Positions 21,492 to 32,450 of a stretch of 64,000 nt of DNA are shown here, piece after piece (position 1 is the first letter of the stretch; every line of letters begins with the position of its first letter). The stretch is from the NCBI GenBank assembly GCA_905221605.1, contig CAJNDS010002272.1, positions 422,501 to 486,500 on the forward strand, written 5' to 3'. A program made the translations under genes and the position numbers. The notes under the pieces were generated by a model. The model was given only the letters and a program-made list of their open reading frames with translations, was not told the DNA's origin and made no database searches. Origin of the DNA: Symbiodinium natans. Taxonomy: Eukaryota; Sar; Dinophyceae; Suessiales; Symbiodiniaceae.

Positions 21492-21756
21492 GTATGGTTT
21501 CGGGTTTAGGGGCTAGGCTTTAGTGTGTAGGGTTTTGGGTTTAGGGTTTGGGTTTTGGCTTTACGGTTTAGGGTTTAGGGTTTGCAATTGGCCTGGGCCG
21601 GCGATTCGCAAGGCCCCATTATGTCACTATGTACTTGGTATCACCCCACCCTTCGAGAATCCTTTTCCATGTGAATGAAAGACCCATTTTTCTTACTTGA
21701 CTCGGCACTATCTACATGCGTGCTTCCAGAAACTTCTTCCTTCACAAAGATTTGAT

Positions 21757-21856
21757 TTGGGGGTTTACGAAAATAGGGGTAGCTTCTTGGGGTCCTCATT
21801 GTAAGGGAATCCCACTATTTGTATAATAGGGTCCCCTATTGTCGTAAACCCCCTCC
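21757..21856 (+). mobile_element. MITE family A copy
   Basis: GGGGGTTTACGAAAATAGGG at the left and CCCCTATTGTCGTAAACCCC at the right form terminal inverted repeats. Other copies: 6068-6236, 30878-30952, 35124-35261, 38450-38553, 42226-42337, 53145-53250. Confidence 0.75.
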
Positions 21857-21875
21857 TTGAAAAGTGCCAGTCAAG

Positions 21876-22067
21876 ATGGCAGGGGGTCCCAAAAAGGCTT
21901 CCCAGGTCCTGCTGTTTAGGGCTTGGGGTTCAGGGCTGCCCCTAGCACATTGCAAGTTCCTCTTGCAAGCTTCAGGAAAGCTGCCTTTGGCACGCTTTGC
22001 GGCCGTTGCCGGAGATGCCGCAGAGCTGCTTCCCGGCCGTTTTGGCCGTCGAAAGCGATTCGCTTAA
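21876..22067 (+). CDS. Short ORF or exon pair, frame ambiguous
   Basis: From ATG 21876 one frame gives MAGGPKKASQ, a possible 51-nt intron (GTCCTG to TTGCAAG), then FLLQASGKLPLARFAAV, AGDAAELLPGRFGRRKRFA and TAA 22065-22067. A second frame of the same 3' part (KLQESCLWHALRPLPEM...) is equally GC3-rich and would link in phase to the exon at 21389. I cannot decide. Confidence 0.38.
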   Translation: MAGGPKKASQVLLFRAWGSGLPLAHCKFLLQASGKLPLARFAAVAGDAAELLPGRFGRRKRFA

Positions 22068-22210
22068 CCATTGAATAAAGTCTAGCCCAGAGTCTAGGGA
22101 CGCCGAAAGGTCCAAACCCCAGCCACTCGGACCCTGAAGGCTTTAAAGCAAGTGATCCTTGTTTGAAGGGATTTGGGTTAGGGGAAGAGCCGAGGCTGAT
22201 ACAACTGCAG

Positions 22211-22902
22211 GCGGTGACAGTCGTGAAAGATGGCTACGAGCTCCTTGGAAATCCGAAGGGTGTAACGGTTTCGGGTGTAGGCGCTTAGGGTTCATGGCGT
22301 CTGGAAGCCATTCAGTCGTCGCCTGTTCTTGGCAAAAGACTCGGAGTAAATAGCCCCAAAACCCCTTAGTATCCTCAAACCCCCCACAGCCCCACAACAC
22401 CCGAAACACCCGAAGCGGCGCGTTTAGGTCTAGGGTTCAGGGTTTTGGGTTTAGATTTAGGAGTTAGAGTTGTGAGGTCAGCACCCCTAAGCCCCTAACC
22501 CCTAAACCCCGAAAGCCCCGAAGCCCTCAAGCCCTAATGCTCTTGCATGAGGCTGCTGTCGCCCAAGGACGCAGTGGCTGCTTCCTGGACACAACTGTTA
22601 AGGTTTAGGCTTTAAGTTAAGGTACTGCAATTGTTCATCATTCCTAGCATAGAGAGAGGCCAGTTTCAATTCAGAGGAAGTGCCCTAAACCCTATGCCCT
22701 AAGGCTCTATCCGATGCTGCAACGCGGGCGCGCTGCCGGAGTTTCAGCAACATCCGGACAGGGTGTTTTGGGCAGGTTCTCTGCATTAGGAGGTGATGAG
22801 GGTCTATAGAGGGTTCAAGCCCTCAACCCTGAACCTCGCAGGTACATGAATACGACAGTTGAGGGGGCGCGGGCGGGCGGGGGAAGAATGTCGGGTCTTT
22901 GA
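22211..22902 (+). CDS. Four-exon gene 3' part, unknown protein
   Basis: Exons 22211-22259 (AVTVVKDGYELLGNPK), 22552-22602 (AAVAQGRSGCFLDTTVK), 22704-22762 (ALSDAATRARCRSFSNIRT) and 22842-22902 (YMNTTVEGARAGGGRMSGL, TGA). The last three chain in phase; the first is one base off, so a small exon may be missing. Acceptors are ACTGCAG, GCATGAG, CCCTAAG and CCTCGCAG; one donor is AAG|GTTTAGGC. No family recognised. Confidence 0.52.
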
Positions 22903-22959
22903 CCTTACGCCGATAAACCCCTCAACCCTAACACACACGAAAACCTTCCTAGGATGCCC

Positions 22960-23060
22960 AGTAGTATCCATATTCCCTTTTTGGGGGGTTTAGGTTCCCT
23001 TATAAACCCCTTAAGCAAAAAAGGGCACCCTTTTTAAGCCTAGGTTACTGGGCAGCCTAG
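22960..23060 (+). mobile_element. MITE family B copy
   Basis: GGTTCCCTTATAAACCCCTT ... AAAAAAGGGCACCCTTTTTA ... GGTTACTGGGCAGCCTAG. Its end lies six bases before an exon acceptor (CTTCAG|, 23066). Confidence 0.6.
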
Positions 23061-23066
23061 CTTCAG

Positions 23067-24000
23067 AGTCGACGTACAGGATCTGGCCACTGCAAGACCT
23101 ACTCATCGCAACGGACGCACAGGCTGGGATGTTGGCGAGTGGGGCGTAGGGTTCCAGGGCTTTGGGCTTTAAAGCTTGGGCACGTCTAATTTCTCCGAAA
23201 CCGTACGAAATGCCCCTGACATACCCTTACATCTCCAAAGGGCCCAAGACTTCACACAACTCTTTAACTGAGGTCGGGGACCATATAAACCACCCTACGC
23301 CCTAAACCCTAAACCCTAGACCCTAAACCCTAAACCCTTAGTTTTCGACGGTGCAGCCATCGGGTGGAACTGAGGGTACTCTAGGCCGGTCCAAAAAAAC
23401 CTCAGACCCTCTGAGCCCCACACCCTAAAATCCTGCGGTTTAGGGTTTAGGGTTTAAGGTTTAGGGTTTAGGGTTTAGGGTTTAGGGTGGGTTTAGGGTT
23501 TAGGGTTTAGGGTTTAGGGTCTAGGGTCTAGGGTTTAGGGTTTAGGGTTTAGGGTTTAGGGTTTAGGGTTTAGGGTTTAGGGTTTAGGGTTTAGGGTTAG
23601 GGTTTAGGGTTTAGGGTCTAGGGTCTAGGGTTTAGGGTTTAGGTTTAGGGTATTAGGGTAAAAACCCCAAGCCGCGAAAACCCCAAATGCCAAGCCGCCC
23701 AAGACACGACAACCTCTTCCTTGTGACTCGTGACTACCCTAAGAGTGTGCTCGGGTTTCGGAAGTACAGGCTTTGGGGCCTTCAATTTGCATCGGCTGGT
23801 CTTCTTGGCGCTTAAGGTTCAGGGTTTGCCTTTCGGGGTTCGGGTTTAGAGTTCAGAGGGTTTTTAAGGCTTAGGCTGTAGACTGCTTTACAAAGATTCA
23901 GCAGCCATGGCTCCACGGTCTTCGTAACCCTTGAGCCTTTCATGCTAAGCCGCGAGTTGCGGCATTACATACCTCAGTTCCTCCACTGCAATACGAGGCC
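23067..24000 (+). CDS. Upstream exons, probably N-terminal part of the methyltransferase gene
   Basis: Exons 23067-23145 (STYRIWPLQDLLIATDAQ, AGMLASG), 23357-23375 (HRVELR) and 23744-23798 (SVLGFRKYRLWGLQFASA) chain in phase. An open segment 23906-24000 (STVFVTLEPFMLSRELRH, YIPQFLHCNTRPPQ) follows but its 3' splice site is not clear. MTS-type methyltransferases often have an N-terminal helical region before the SAM domain, and position and strand fit, but the join to 24118 is not proven. Confidence 0.45.
23433..23658 (+). repeat. Interstitial telomeric array (TTTAGGG)n
   Basis: About thirty units including TCTAGGG and TTAGGG variants, inside the intron before exon 23744. Confidence 0.92.
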
Positions 24001-24117
24001 CCCACAAGGAACAAACAATATTGAATCCTCCCCCCCATCACCACCCGCAGCCAAAACTCTAAACCCTCAACCCTTTCGGCCCCAAACCCGACAAGCAGCC
24101 CACACCCTATCAAACAG

Positions 24118-27100
24118 GATTGGCCCTTTGATGGATTCGAGCCGGTCATGTGCGCAGAGGGAACGGGGGCGTGACTTCTTGCAGGGTTTAGGGTTTGGGG
24201 TTTGGGGATTGGGGTTTGGAGTTTAGGGTTTGGGCGGTTTTTTGGAGGGCCTGGGTTCGGGGTTCAGGGAGTACTTGCAAGTGCTAGGTTCACTTAGAAA
24301 TAGAGCAAATCCCCCCCCCCCACCCCCCCCCCCCCCCCCAAAAAAAAGGGGGGTACCCTTAATTCCACACATGTGGGTGTCCGAAAATAGGGGAAACTTT
24401 TTGAAGGTGCCTAGAATAAGGATGATCGTATTTTGGCTTCTCTTGGGAGATGGGGAGTTCTTCAGAAGTCTTGGGGGTGTAGCCCGATGTCCGGGAGTCG
24501 TCTCTACAGCTACACCCTAAACCCTAAGCCCTAAACCCTAAACCCTAAACCCCGAGAGCTGGAACCTGCTAGAGAAAAGTCAGGGTATTGCGTCGAAGAG
24601 CCCGATAAACCCAGTAACAAGGTGAACCCAGACTTCCCCCATATGGGGAGACTCTTAGGGTTTAGGGTTCAGGGTTTTAGGGTTCCCCCCATAGGTACTT
24701 GTCGGATGATTCCTTGGCGCTGCTGGATGTGGCGCCGGCGGCAGAAGGCCTCAATGCCACTCTGGTGACATCCGGCAATCGACGCTGAAGTCTGCGGTCT
24801 CGGGTTTTGCTGTACAATGTGTTTTTCTGGTTAGGGTTTAGGGTTTTTTTTTTTTGGTGGGGGGGCTTATCCCCCTATTCCTGCCCGACTCTTCTACGAC
24901 ATGTTTGGCTTGGGCTTCTTAAGGCTACTACAATAAGGGGGCGCGTTCTTTGCTGATCGCCTTAGGGGCGGTAGGCCCGGTGATGAGGAGCGTGCCTTCG
25001 GATAGGGCTCAATAGTTCATTTGCAAAAGAAACTAAACCCTAAACCCTAAACCCTATACTGTGTTCAGGATGATGAAGAGCTGTCGTGATATGCTTGTTG
25101 CGCATGCTGGCAAGGTGCTTGACATGTGCTGTGGCGGCGGTGTCCAGGCGGGCAGTCGTACGTTCGAAACCCTAAACCCTAAACCCTAAACCCTAAACCC
25201 TAAACCCTAAACCCTAAACCCTAAACCCTAAACCCTAAACCCTAAACCCTAAACCCTAAACCCTAAACCCTAAAACCCTAAACCCTAAAACCCTAAACCC
25301 TAAACCCTAAACCCTAAACCCTAAACCCTAAACCCTAAACCCTAAACCCTAAACTCCCGCCCCGTCCCCCCAACAAAAAGATCTTAAACCCTTTCAGGAT
25401 CAGATACGCCTCTCCCCCAGTTCTCTAGACCTGACACCTACAACCATCCCCAAAACCTTCCAAGTGCCCCTAAACCCTCACAATCCCCCAAAACCTCACA
25501 ATCCCGAAGCCCTAAACCCCAAACCCTAAACCCTAACCCCCGCCCCCGCCCCCATATTGCTTCAGGAGTGTCCGCATGACAGTTCGCATAAACCCTAAAC
25601 CCTAGACCCAAAACCCAAGCCACAAGCTCCAAAGGCCCTCCTGGTCCTTGCAACACCATGACACCAATGTTCAGGGCCTGGCCGCCTTGCGGCGCGGCGC
25701 GCGAGCCGTGACGTTTGTGGATGTGTTCCCTGGCTCATGAGGGTTTCGGGGCCTTTTTTTCCGGTTTTAGGGTCTTAGGGCTTTAGGGGCTTTAGGGGCT
25801 TTAGGGACTTTAGGGGCTTGAGGGGCTTGAGGGGCTTTAGTGTTTAAGGGCCTTTAGGGTGGCTTCTTCGGGCCTTAGGGTCCCACTTAGGGTCTTCGGG
25901 GTTTCACGTTCGCGGCGCCTAAACCCTAAACCCTAAACCCTAAAGGGTCAGGGTGGGTGGGTTTAGGGCTTAGCCGTTCGCTCTCAGGGATGCACAAGAA
26001 GGAGCCCCAATGCCTTTGAACCCAAAACCGAACCTGCACAGGCAGCCCTGCCTCTTCGGTTCAGGTGTATTCGGAGTGAGGGTGTAGGGTTTAGGGTTTA
26101 GGGTTTAGGGTTTAGGGTTTAGGGTTTAGGGTTTAGGGTTTAGGGTTTAGGGTTTAGGGTTTAGGGTTTAGGGTTTAGGGTTTAGGGTTTAGGGTTAGGC
26201 TTTTCAAGTCTGACGTTCCGGGCACAGCTTGAGAAGTGTACCAGGTTTTGAGGGCTTTAGTGTCGCGAATGCATTCCTTCCTAAACCCGGAAGGGAGATC
26301 TCGCGCTGAGGAATCCCCGAGCCCTCGACTTTGTTCATTTCAACCTGGCCATCAATGGCGCCCTGCCCTGGGTCAGGTTTTTTTCCCTAAACCCTAAACC
26401 CTATACCCTGTAAATCCTAAACCCTAAACCCAAATAAATCCTAGTTCGACATGGCTTTGTGTATCTACTCACACTGAAAGAATGGTGGTAACGGCGAGAT
26501 TCCAATTGGTCAAGCTAGTTGATGGTTATATGGATGCTGATCTTGTCTTATTTAGATTTTCGTACGGCTTCGAAGTCTCAAACAGTTTAGGCGGGAGCTT
26601 GGCAGTCAACCCTAAACCCTAAACCCTAAACCCTAAACCCTAAACCCTAAACCCTAAACCCTAAACCCTAAACCTACGGCTTGAGTAGCATTGCAACAAA
26701 ACAGGAAGAACAACTCCAACCTTTGCGTTCCTGAGGGACTTTCCTGCGCAGCCCACCGGCAGAGCACAAAACCCCACCCTCGTCTCAGGGCCTCAAACCC
26801 TAAAGCCTTAAACCCCCCAACCCTCAACCTGTCAACCCTAAACCCTCAACCCTCAAGCTTTCTTCCCTAAACCCTAAACCCTAAACCCTAAACCCTAAAC
26901 CCTAAACCCTAAACCCTAAATCCTAAAGAGCTCCTTCAAGGTCTGGATGCGACGCGTTGTCGCTTGCACCAGGGAAGCGTTTTTGACGCCCTGCCTCCGG
27001 CGGAGGCTTCGGGATGGTTCTGAGAATTGGGGTTTAGGGTTTCGGGTTTAGGGCTTATAGGGTATAGGGTTTAGGGTTTAGGGTTTGGGGTTTGGGGTCT

Positions 27101-29699
27101 GGGGTTTGGGGTTTTAGGGCTGAGGGGCTGAGGGGATACGAGTTTGGGGGTTTAGGTTTGGGGTTTAGCGTTTCAGGGTTTTAGGGTTTAGGGTTTGGGT
27201 TTAGGGTGTAGGCGGTGTAGGTTTACGGGTTTGCGGACAAGAAAAGGTTGAGGGTTCAGAGGACTTGGGATTGGGATTTAGGGTTGATAGGGTCTAGGGT
27301 TTAGTGTTCGGGGGGGTGAGGGATTGAGGGTTTAGCGTTTGTAGGGTTCAGGGGAGGAGGCTGGCCCAGGGTTTCCGAGGGGTTTAGGGTTGCCTGGGGA
27401 GTCTTAAGCCAGGCAGACTAGCAAGACATCGGCCTGTGCCAGTCCACAGTCTGACAAATTCGCCTGAGAAGGCCAAGAAAAGCCCTGAGACCCGAAAGCC
27501 CCCGAAGCCCCCTAAACCCTAAACTCCGAAACCCCCTTTCACCCGAAACCCTACACTCCCAAAAGCTCCTAAACCCCTCTTTTTTCAAAGTCTCCCTCAA
27601 GCATCTCCATGGCCCCACGTGCCTCGATAGGTGATACTTCTGGGGGTCCACCCATGGTCACCACACATGCTTCGGTTTAACGCCCAGGCATAGGGTGCTA
27701 CTTACATGGGCCCTACTGGCCAGAAGCCTAATCATTGTGGAGCTGTAGGTTTATGGTTTAGGGTTTAGGGTTAGGGTTTAGTTTATAGGGTTAGATTCCA
27801 CCTGCAGCTCAGAAGCCAGGAGAAGTATGACCTGATCTTATCCAATCCGCCCTTCCTTCCGAACCCGGAGAACATCGCATCACAGGCGACTTCGGTGAAG
27901 TTGCAGTGCCTTGAGCTTGCGGGCGGAGGGTGTGGGGGGGGGGGTTGTTGGGACAGCCAAGCGCCTGAAAATCCCAAATCCCAAAAAGGACGTTGCGTGC
28001 CTTCTTTGAGAAGGATCCGAAGTCCTAACGGTGCCCCCCGGGATAGTTGGTCTCCCTTGCGCCCGCCGTGCCATCCCCCCCGCCATCATACGCCTGAAAC
28101 TTCAGCACTCAATAGGCGGTCGCGGCCTACGGCAACGGCGGCGCATCGGGAGAGGAGGCGCTTGTGTTCTTTTGGATTTGTTATATTATTATTATTGTCA
28201 CTATTATTATTAGTATTATCAGTATTTTTATTCTTATTATTGATTGTGCTCTTTTTTTTGGGGGGGGGGGGGGGGGGTTTGGGTTTGGGGCTTGGGGCAT
28301 GGGGTTCGGTTTTGGGGTTTTGGGTTTATTTCGGGTTTAGGGTTCGGGGGTTTAGGGTTTAAGGTTTAGGGTTCGGTTTGGAGGGGGTTTGGGACTGCTA
28401 AGGCTTGTAGAGCTCAAGAGGCTTTTAGCTTTGGGATGCGGCTCAAGGCTTCATCACGGTCTTTGGCTTTGGGATGTAGGCCGCTACCTACAAGATCCCT
28501 GAGCAAGGGGGTTGAATAGAACAAGTGCGGTTGAATGGACCCTAAACCCTAAACCCTAAACCCTAAACCCCAAAACCCTATACCCTAAAACCCAAAGACA
28601 ACAGGCTTCAGACATGATCTCAACTCTTGGGGCGTCGGGGCTTTTCGAATTCATGGTTTCGGGCTCATCTCTCTTCCGGCCTCCGAAGCTTCACCCCTGA
28701 ACCACAAGCCCGAAATCTCCCCAAGCTTCTGAACCCCGAAGTCTTGCGGAAACCCTACGAACCCCGAAAAACCTCTGAACCAAACTCCATACAAAACCCT
28801 AGGCCCCTGAACCCGAAAATATCCAAGCCACCCTAAACCCTAGACCCTAAACCCGATAGACCCTAAAACCCTAAAACCCTCAGACCCTAGATCCTAAACC
28901 CCCCCCCCCCCCCCCCCCTCGAAACCCTAAACCCTAAACCCTAAACCCTAAACCCTAAACCCTAAACCCTAAACCCTAAACCCTAAACCCTAAACCCCCA
29001 AAAGGTGCTGAAGGCCATCGTGGCGGGGTGCCCAGAGTGGCTCTCGCCGCAGGGCCGCCTTTGGCTGGTGACCTACGCGCCCAACGTGGAGGAGTGGTTG
29101 GGTTTAGGGTTTAGGGTTTAGGGTTTAGGGTTTAGGGTTTAGGGTTTAGGGTTTAGGGTTTAGGATTTCGGGTTGCGGGTTGCGGGTTTGGGGTTTGGGG
29201 TTTGGGGTTTGGGGTTTAGGGTTGAGGGTTCAGGGTTTCGGGTTGTGGGTTGTGTAGTTGGCCTCCTCAGAGAGCAGCACATGCCCCGCCACCCAAGTCT
29301 ATGGTGCCCCAAGTCCAAATCGAGGGCAGCTTCATTGTACTATCTGGGTCGGAATAAAGACTAATTGTATTCCCTTATGTTTCCGAAAACAAGCATATTT
29401 AAGGTAACCCCCCAAAAAACCGCGTGCGAACTCGTAAGGCCTCGAAAGTAGGACCATGCTCGGAGTTGGCTTGATAGTTCAGAGAACACGAGCATGCCAG
29501 AACTGCGCTTTAGGGTTTAGGGTTTAGGGTTTAGGGTTTAGGGTTTAGGGTTTAGGGTTTAGGGTTTAGGGTTCCACCCTGATGTGCCTCTCCTCCCCAA
29601 GCCGCGCCGCAGGAGATGCCGGAGCGACTGGTGGGCTACCTCGGCAGCATTCCCGCCCACATCGCAGTGGCCGGAGGGGCCGTCAAGGACTCGCTTTAG
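24118..29699 (+). CDS. Class I SAM-dependent methyltransferase (MTS/HemK-like), multi-exon
   Basis: Transfers a methyl group from S-adenosylmethionine; substrate unknown. Exons: 24118-24170, 24695-24766, 25069-25147, 25675-25724, 26311-26376, 26705-26736, 26929-27005, 27808-27894, 28116-28163, 29005-29101, 29602-29699. All joins agree in phase. Motif I is KVLDMCCGGGVQ-GLAALRRGA, post-I is VTFVDVNPRALDFVHFN, then GSVFDALPPAE and motif IV LILSNPPFLPNP; the C-terminal part has LSPQGRLWLVTY. This order is that of methyltransferase-small-domain enzymes. Donors: GT (six), GC at 25148 and 27006, GA at 24767 and 26737. Intron 29102-29601 opens with GTTTAGGG. The end is either TAG 29697-29699, inside CTTTAGGG, or a GA donor at 29688 to a last exon 30023-30100 (DVSDFVPAVSQVELVCYQ, TGA). 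The spread of conserved motifs over these exons validates the splice rules used elsewhere. Confidence 0.86.
25168..25354 (-). repeat. Interstitial telomeric array (CCCTAAA)n
   Basis: About 26 units, among the longest in the window, within the GC-AG intron between methyltransferase motif I and the following helix. Confidence 0.94.
26087..26197 (+). repeat. Interstitial telomeric array (TTTAGGG)n
   Basis: Fifteen near-perfect units, in the intron that splits the post-I motif VDV|NPRAL. Confidence 0.93.
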
Positions 29700-29830
29700 G
29701 GCGTAATAAAGAAAGGGGCCTTAGTAATTAGAATAGTTTTTTTTTTTTTGGGGGGGGGGGGATTATAGTAGAAATATAAAGGGACCCTCAGGGAGTACTA
29801 TTAGTAATTATGCCGACTCCTGCCTAGGTG
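29700..29830 (+). mobile_element. MITE family E copy
   Basis: AATAAAGAAAGGGGCCTTAG... to ...GGAGTACTATTAGTAATTAT, with a T12G11 run in the middle. Directly abuts the last methyltransferase exon. Related copies at 49111, 54009 and 57358. Confidence 0.5.
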
Positions 29831-30022
29831 GCAGGTAGAATGCAGAGTCGCGGCTTCAACTGCGAAGCCCCCCCCCCCCCGAGAAGGCTCGGGATCAACA
29901 CCCCTCCCTCCATGTTGCCCAGCCTTAGTTCAACCCTAAAGCCCGTTATAACCCCTTAAAACCAGTTATAAGGCCGAAAGCCGTAAACCTCTACTCCCCA
30001 AGCCCATGAACCCATGAACCAG

Positions 30023-30100
30023 GATGTTTCGGACTTTGTGCCGGCAGTGAGCCAGGTGGAGCTGGTCTGCTACCAGAAACTTCCCCTTGCAAACTCATGA
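30023..30100 (+). CDS. Terminal exon, possibly of the methyltransferase gene
   Basis: AACCAG acceptor, then DVSDFVPAVSQVELVC and YQKLPLANS to TGA 30098-30100. Phase 0 at its start fits a GA-AG splice from codon 29685-29687 (AAG|GACTCG). If that splice is not used it would be an orphan exon. Confidence 0.5.
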   Translation, partial: DVSDFVPAVSQVELVCYQKLPLANS

Positions 30101-30274
30101 TTTGGACGTTAAGGTCGTTCAGCCCGCCTCTGGTTCGGGTTTAGGGTTTTGAGTTTAGGGCTTAGGGTTTAGGGTTTAAGGTTTAGGGTTTAAGGTTTAG
30201 GCTTTAGGGTTTGGGGTTTAGGGTTTGGGTTTAGGGAATCCCACCCTCACTTGCCCCCCAAGCTCAGGAGAGCC

Positions 30275-30429
30275 ATGGCCGCCCAGGGCATTCGCAGCCT
30301 AGCGCACGCCCTGGCCGTCGTGGAGTTGGGGGAGGCAAACTCCCGGAGCACCGCGAGGTCCATGGCTCTCTCGGGGTTTAGAGGTTTAGGGCAATTTAGG
30401 GTTTAGGGTTAGGGTTCCTGTTGGGTTGC

Positions 30430-30468
<39 letters not shown>

Positions 30469-31214
30469 GCATGGAGGGATGGAGCAGCGATCGAGTGCTG
30501 TCATGTTTGTTGTTGTGTTGTGTGGCTGTGTAGTTGCGGGCTCCTGCGCTTCTGTGTTTCTGCGTGCGGAACGCCAAAATCCTGTGGATAAGGATTTATA
30601 AAGGGCTTATGGGGTTGAGAGGGTTTAGTTGTTCGGGCTGCAGCATTTAGGATAGTAAGCCGAAACTGAGAGGGGCTGAGCCTCTGAACAATACTAACCA
30701 CTGTTCTAGAGGTCTTTTGGGCGGTCTCTAAACCTTGGACCCCTTAACTCGCAAGAGCACAGGCGGTTTTGAGTGACATGGGCTTGGGATGCTGAGCTCG
30801 CCTTAAACGCTTGACAGAGCCAACCAACACGAGCACACAAGTAGAGCTCGCAAGGTCAAGCCCGTAATGATCTAACTGGGGGGTTGACGACAATAAGGGA
30901 CCCCTAATATAGCCCCCCCAAAAAGTGCCCCTATTTTCGGAAACTGCCAACTAGGGAACACTTCCGAATCCTAGAAGCACTTGTAGTTGTCCTATGCATT
31001 TTTTCATCACAGGGACTCAGGTAAATGCCACAAGAGCTTCTCAGTTTAGCGCTTAGGGCATCGTGGGGGGGGGGGGGGGGGACTACTGGAATGTCAACCG
31101 AGGCTGATTGATGTCAGGGACAACCTTTACGAGGACAAAGCTTTCCTCCAATCGCTTGAGGAGCGCGTGAGAGAGAAAAAAAAGGTGCAGAACGGCGGCA
31201 CTTCCCAAGAATAG
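30275..31214 (+). CDS. Small gene with basic C-terminal helix, unknown
   Basis: First exon 30275-30375 starts ATG (MAAQGIRSLAHALAVVELGE, ANSRSTARSMALS) and leaves at GG|GTTTAGAGG. Exon 30818-30854 (ANQHEHTSRARK) joins in phase; an 8-nt micro-exon 31013-31020 with strong sites (TCATCACAG, GTAAAT) is possible. The last exon (from about 31083) reads LLECQPRLIDVRDNLYEDKA, FLQSLEERVREKKK, ending TAG 31212-31214. Its acceptor is hidden by a 16-nt poly-G run, which may have a wrong length. A MITE A copy fills the second intron. Confidence 0.5.
30431..30462 (+). repeat. (GA)n microsatellite
   Basis: GCGAGAGAGAGA... sixteen dinucleotides inside an intron; gives a false poly-Ser/Leu frame on the reverse strand. 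Confidence 0.9.
30878..30952 (+). mobile_element. MITE family A copy
   Basis: GGGGGGTTGACGACAATAAG ... CCCCTATTTTCGGAAACTGC, within the intron after exon 30818-30854. Confidence 0.65.
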
Positions 31215-31351
31215 CCCAACCCTTATTGCCCAAACTCAAAGCTCTAATTTGGACGAAAGGGCTTGAACCTTTGAAGCTATCGACCAGCCACTAAACAGAC
31301 CCAAAAGTGTTTGTTCGAGCGAAAGGCAAGGAAACGCTGAGTCTCAATCAG

Positions 31352-31379
31352 CGCTTGTCGATGCTTAAAGCACAGTCAG
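31352..31379 (+). CDS. Candidate exon
   Basis: CTCAATCAG acceptor, RLSMLKAQS, then CAG|GTAAGG, one of the best donors in the window. Not linked to neighbours. Confidence 0.35.
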
Positions 31380-32074
31380 GTAAGGCTGACTTGCACTTCC
31401 ATCTACCTAAGTTAGATCTCAATCCTTCCAAAAACCCCGAACCCTAAGCCGCAGGCCCGAGGCCCTGAAGCGTATATCCTCCCCTAGGCCCTAAACCCTA
31501 ATCCCAAAATAAACCCTAAAGCCTAAACCCTGAACCTCCCCTTAAATCCCAAAACCCCAAGCCCTTAAAAGGCCCTCAGCCAAAGAAGAATCGGTTGTAG
31601 ACCCTATAAACCCGAAATCCTAAACCCTGAACCCTAAACCCTGAACCCTAAACCCTAAACCCTAAACCCCAAACCCCAAACCCTGGCTGCGGGGAGGCCA
31701 TGTCTTCCCTGGCTCACCTCTCGGTTGACCTACAGGATCGCGCGGCCTGACTCGGAGAGACTGAAGCCTTCGACCATGAAACCCTTAAAGCACTTGAAGC
31801 CCCAACCGCTTGAACCCTATAAAGCCCTAAGCCCTAAACCTTCAATCCTAAGCCTGAAAGCCCTAAACACTTATAAGCCTTAAGCCCCAAAGCCCAGTAT
31901 CGCACGCAAAGTTTGAAGCCCAAACGTAAGGCTACAGGCCTTAGCTCATGCTCGGAACTACAGATTCAGCCCACACGCATTAGACTTCATTTTGGGAGGC
32001 TGTATATACCTAGTTTGTTTATAGTTTCCTAAATCTTGCGGCCTTTCCCCTGGACCTGCTTTGCTTGTCCTCAG
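31380..32074. other. Repeat-rich interval
   Basis: Degenerate CCCTAAA arrays. A possible first exon at 31700-31735 (MSSLAHLSVDLQ, then GATCGC) is the only coding-like stretch. Confidence 0.4.
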
Positions 32075-32185
32075 GTCATAACGTACCTTGACAACACCAA
32101 AGTGTATTTCACGAGCCTCTGCAGCAGTTCAGAAATGGAGACATGTCTTTGCTGTACCTCTCCTCGCAATTTAGAGCTTGGATGA
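32075..32185 (+). CDS. Terminal exon, unknown protein
   Basis: CTTGTCCTCAG acceptor, VITYLDNTKVYFTSLC, SSSEMETCLCCTSPRN and TGA 32183-32185. Cys-rich end. No upstream partner found in phase. Confidence 0.48.
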   Translation, partial: VITYLDNTKVYFTSLCSSSEMETCLCCTSPRNLELG

Positions 32186-32450
32186 GGGTCCCGTAAACCC
32201 TAACTCATCAAGATGCACCATGCAGGAGGGGAAGAAACCCTAAACCCTAAACCCTAAACGCCCTAAACCCTGCGTTGCAACCCAAATCCTGGTATACCAC
32301 AGATTGCAGTTGCAAACTAGGGCTTTTGCCCTTAACCCCTAAACCCTAAGCCCCAAGCCCCAAACCCCAAACCCTAAACCCTAAACCCTAAACCCTAAAC
32401 CCTAGCTTCCCTGCGCCTGCGGCACCTGACTGCCGTCTGAGGAATGCCAG

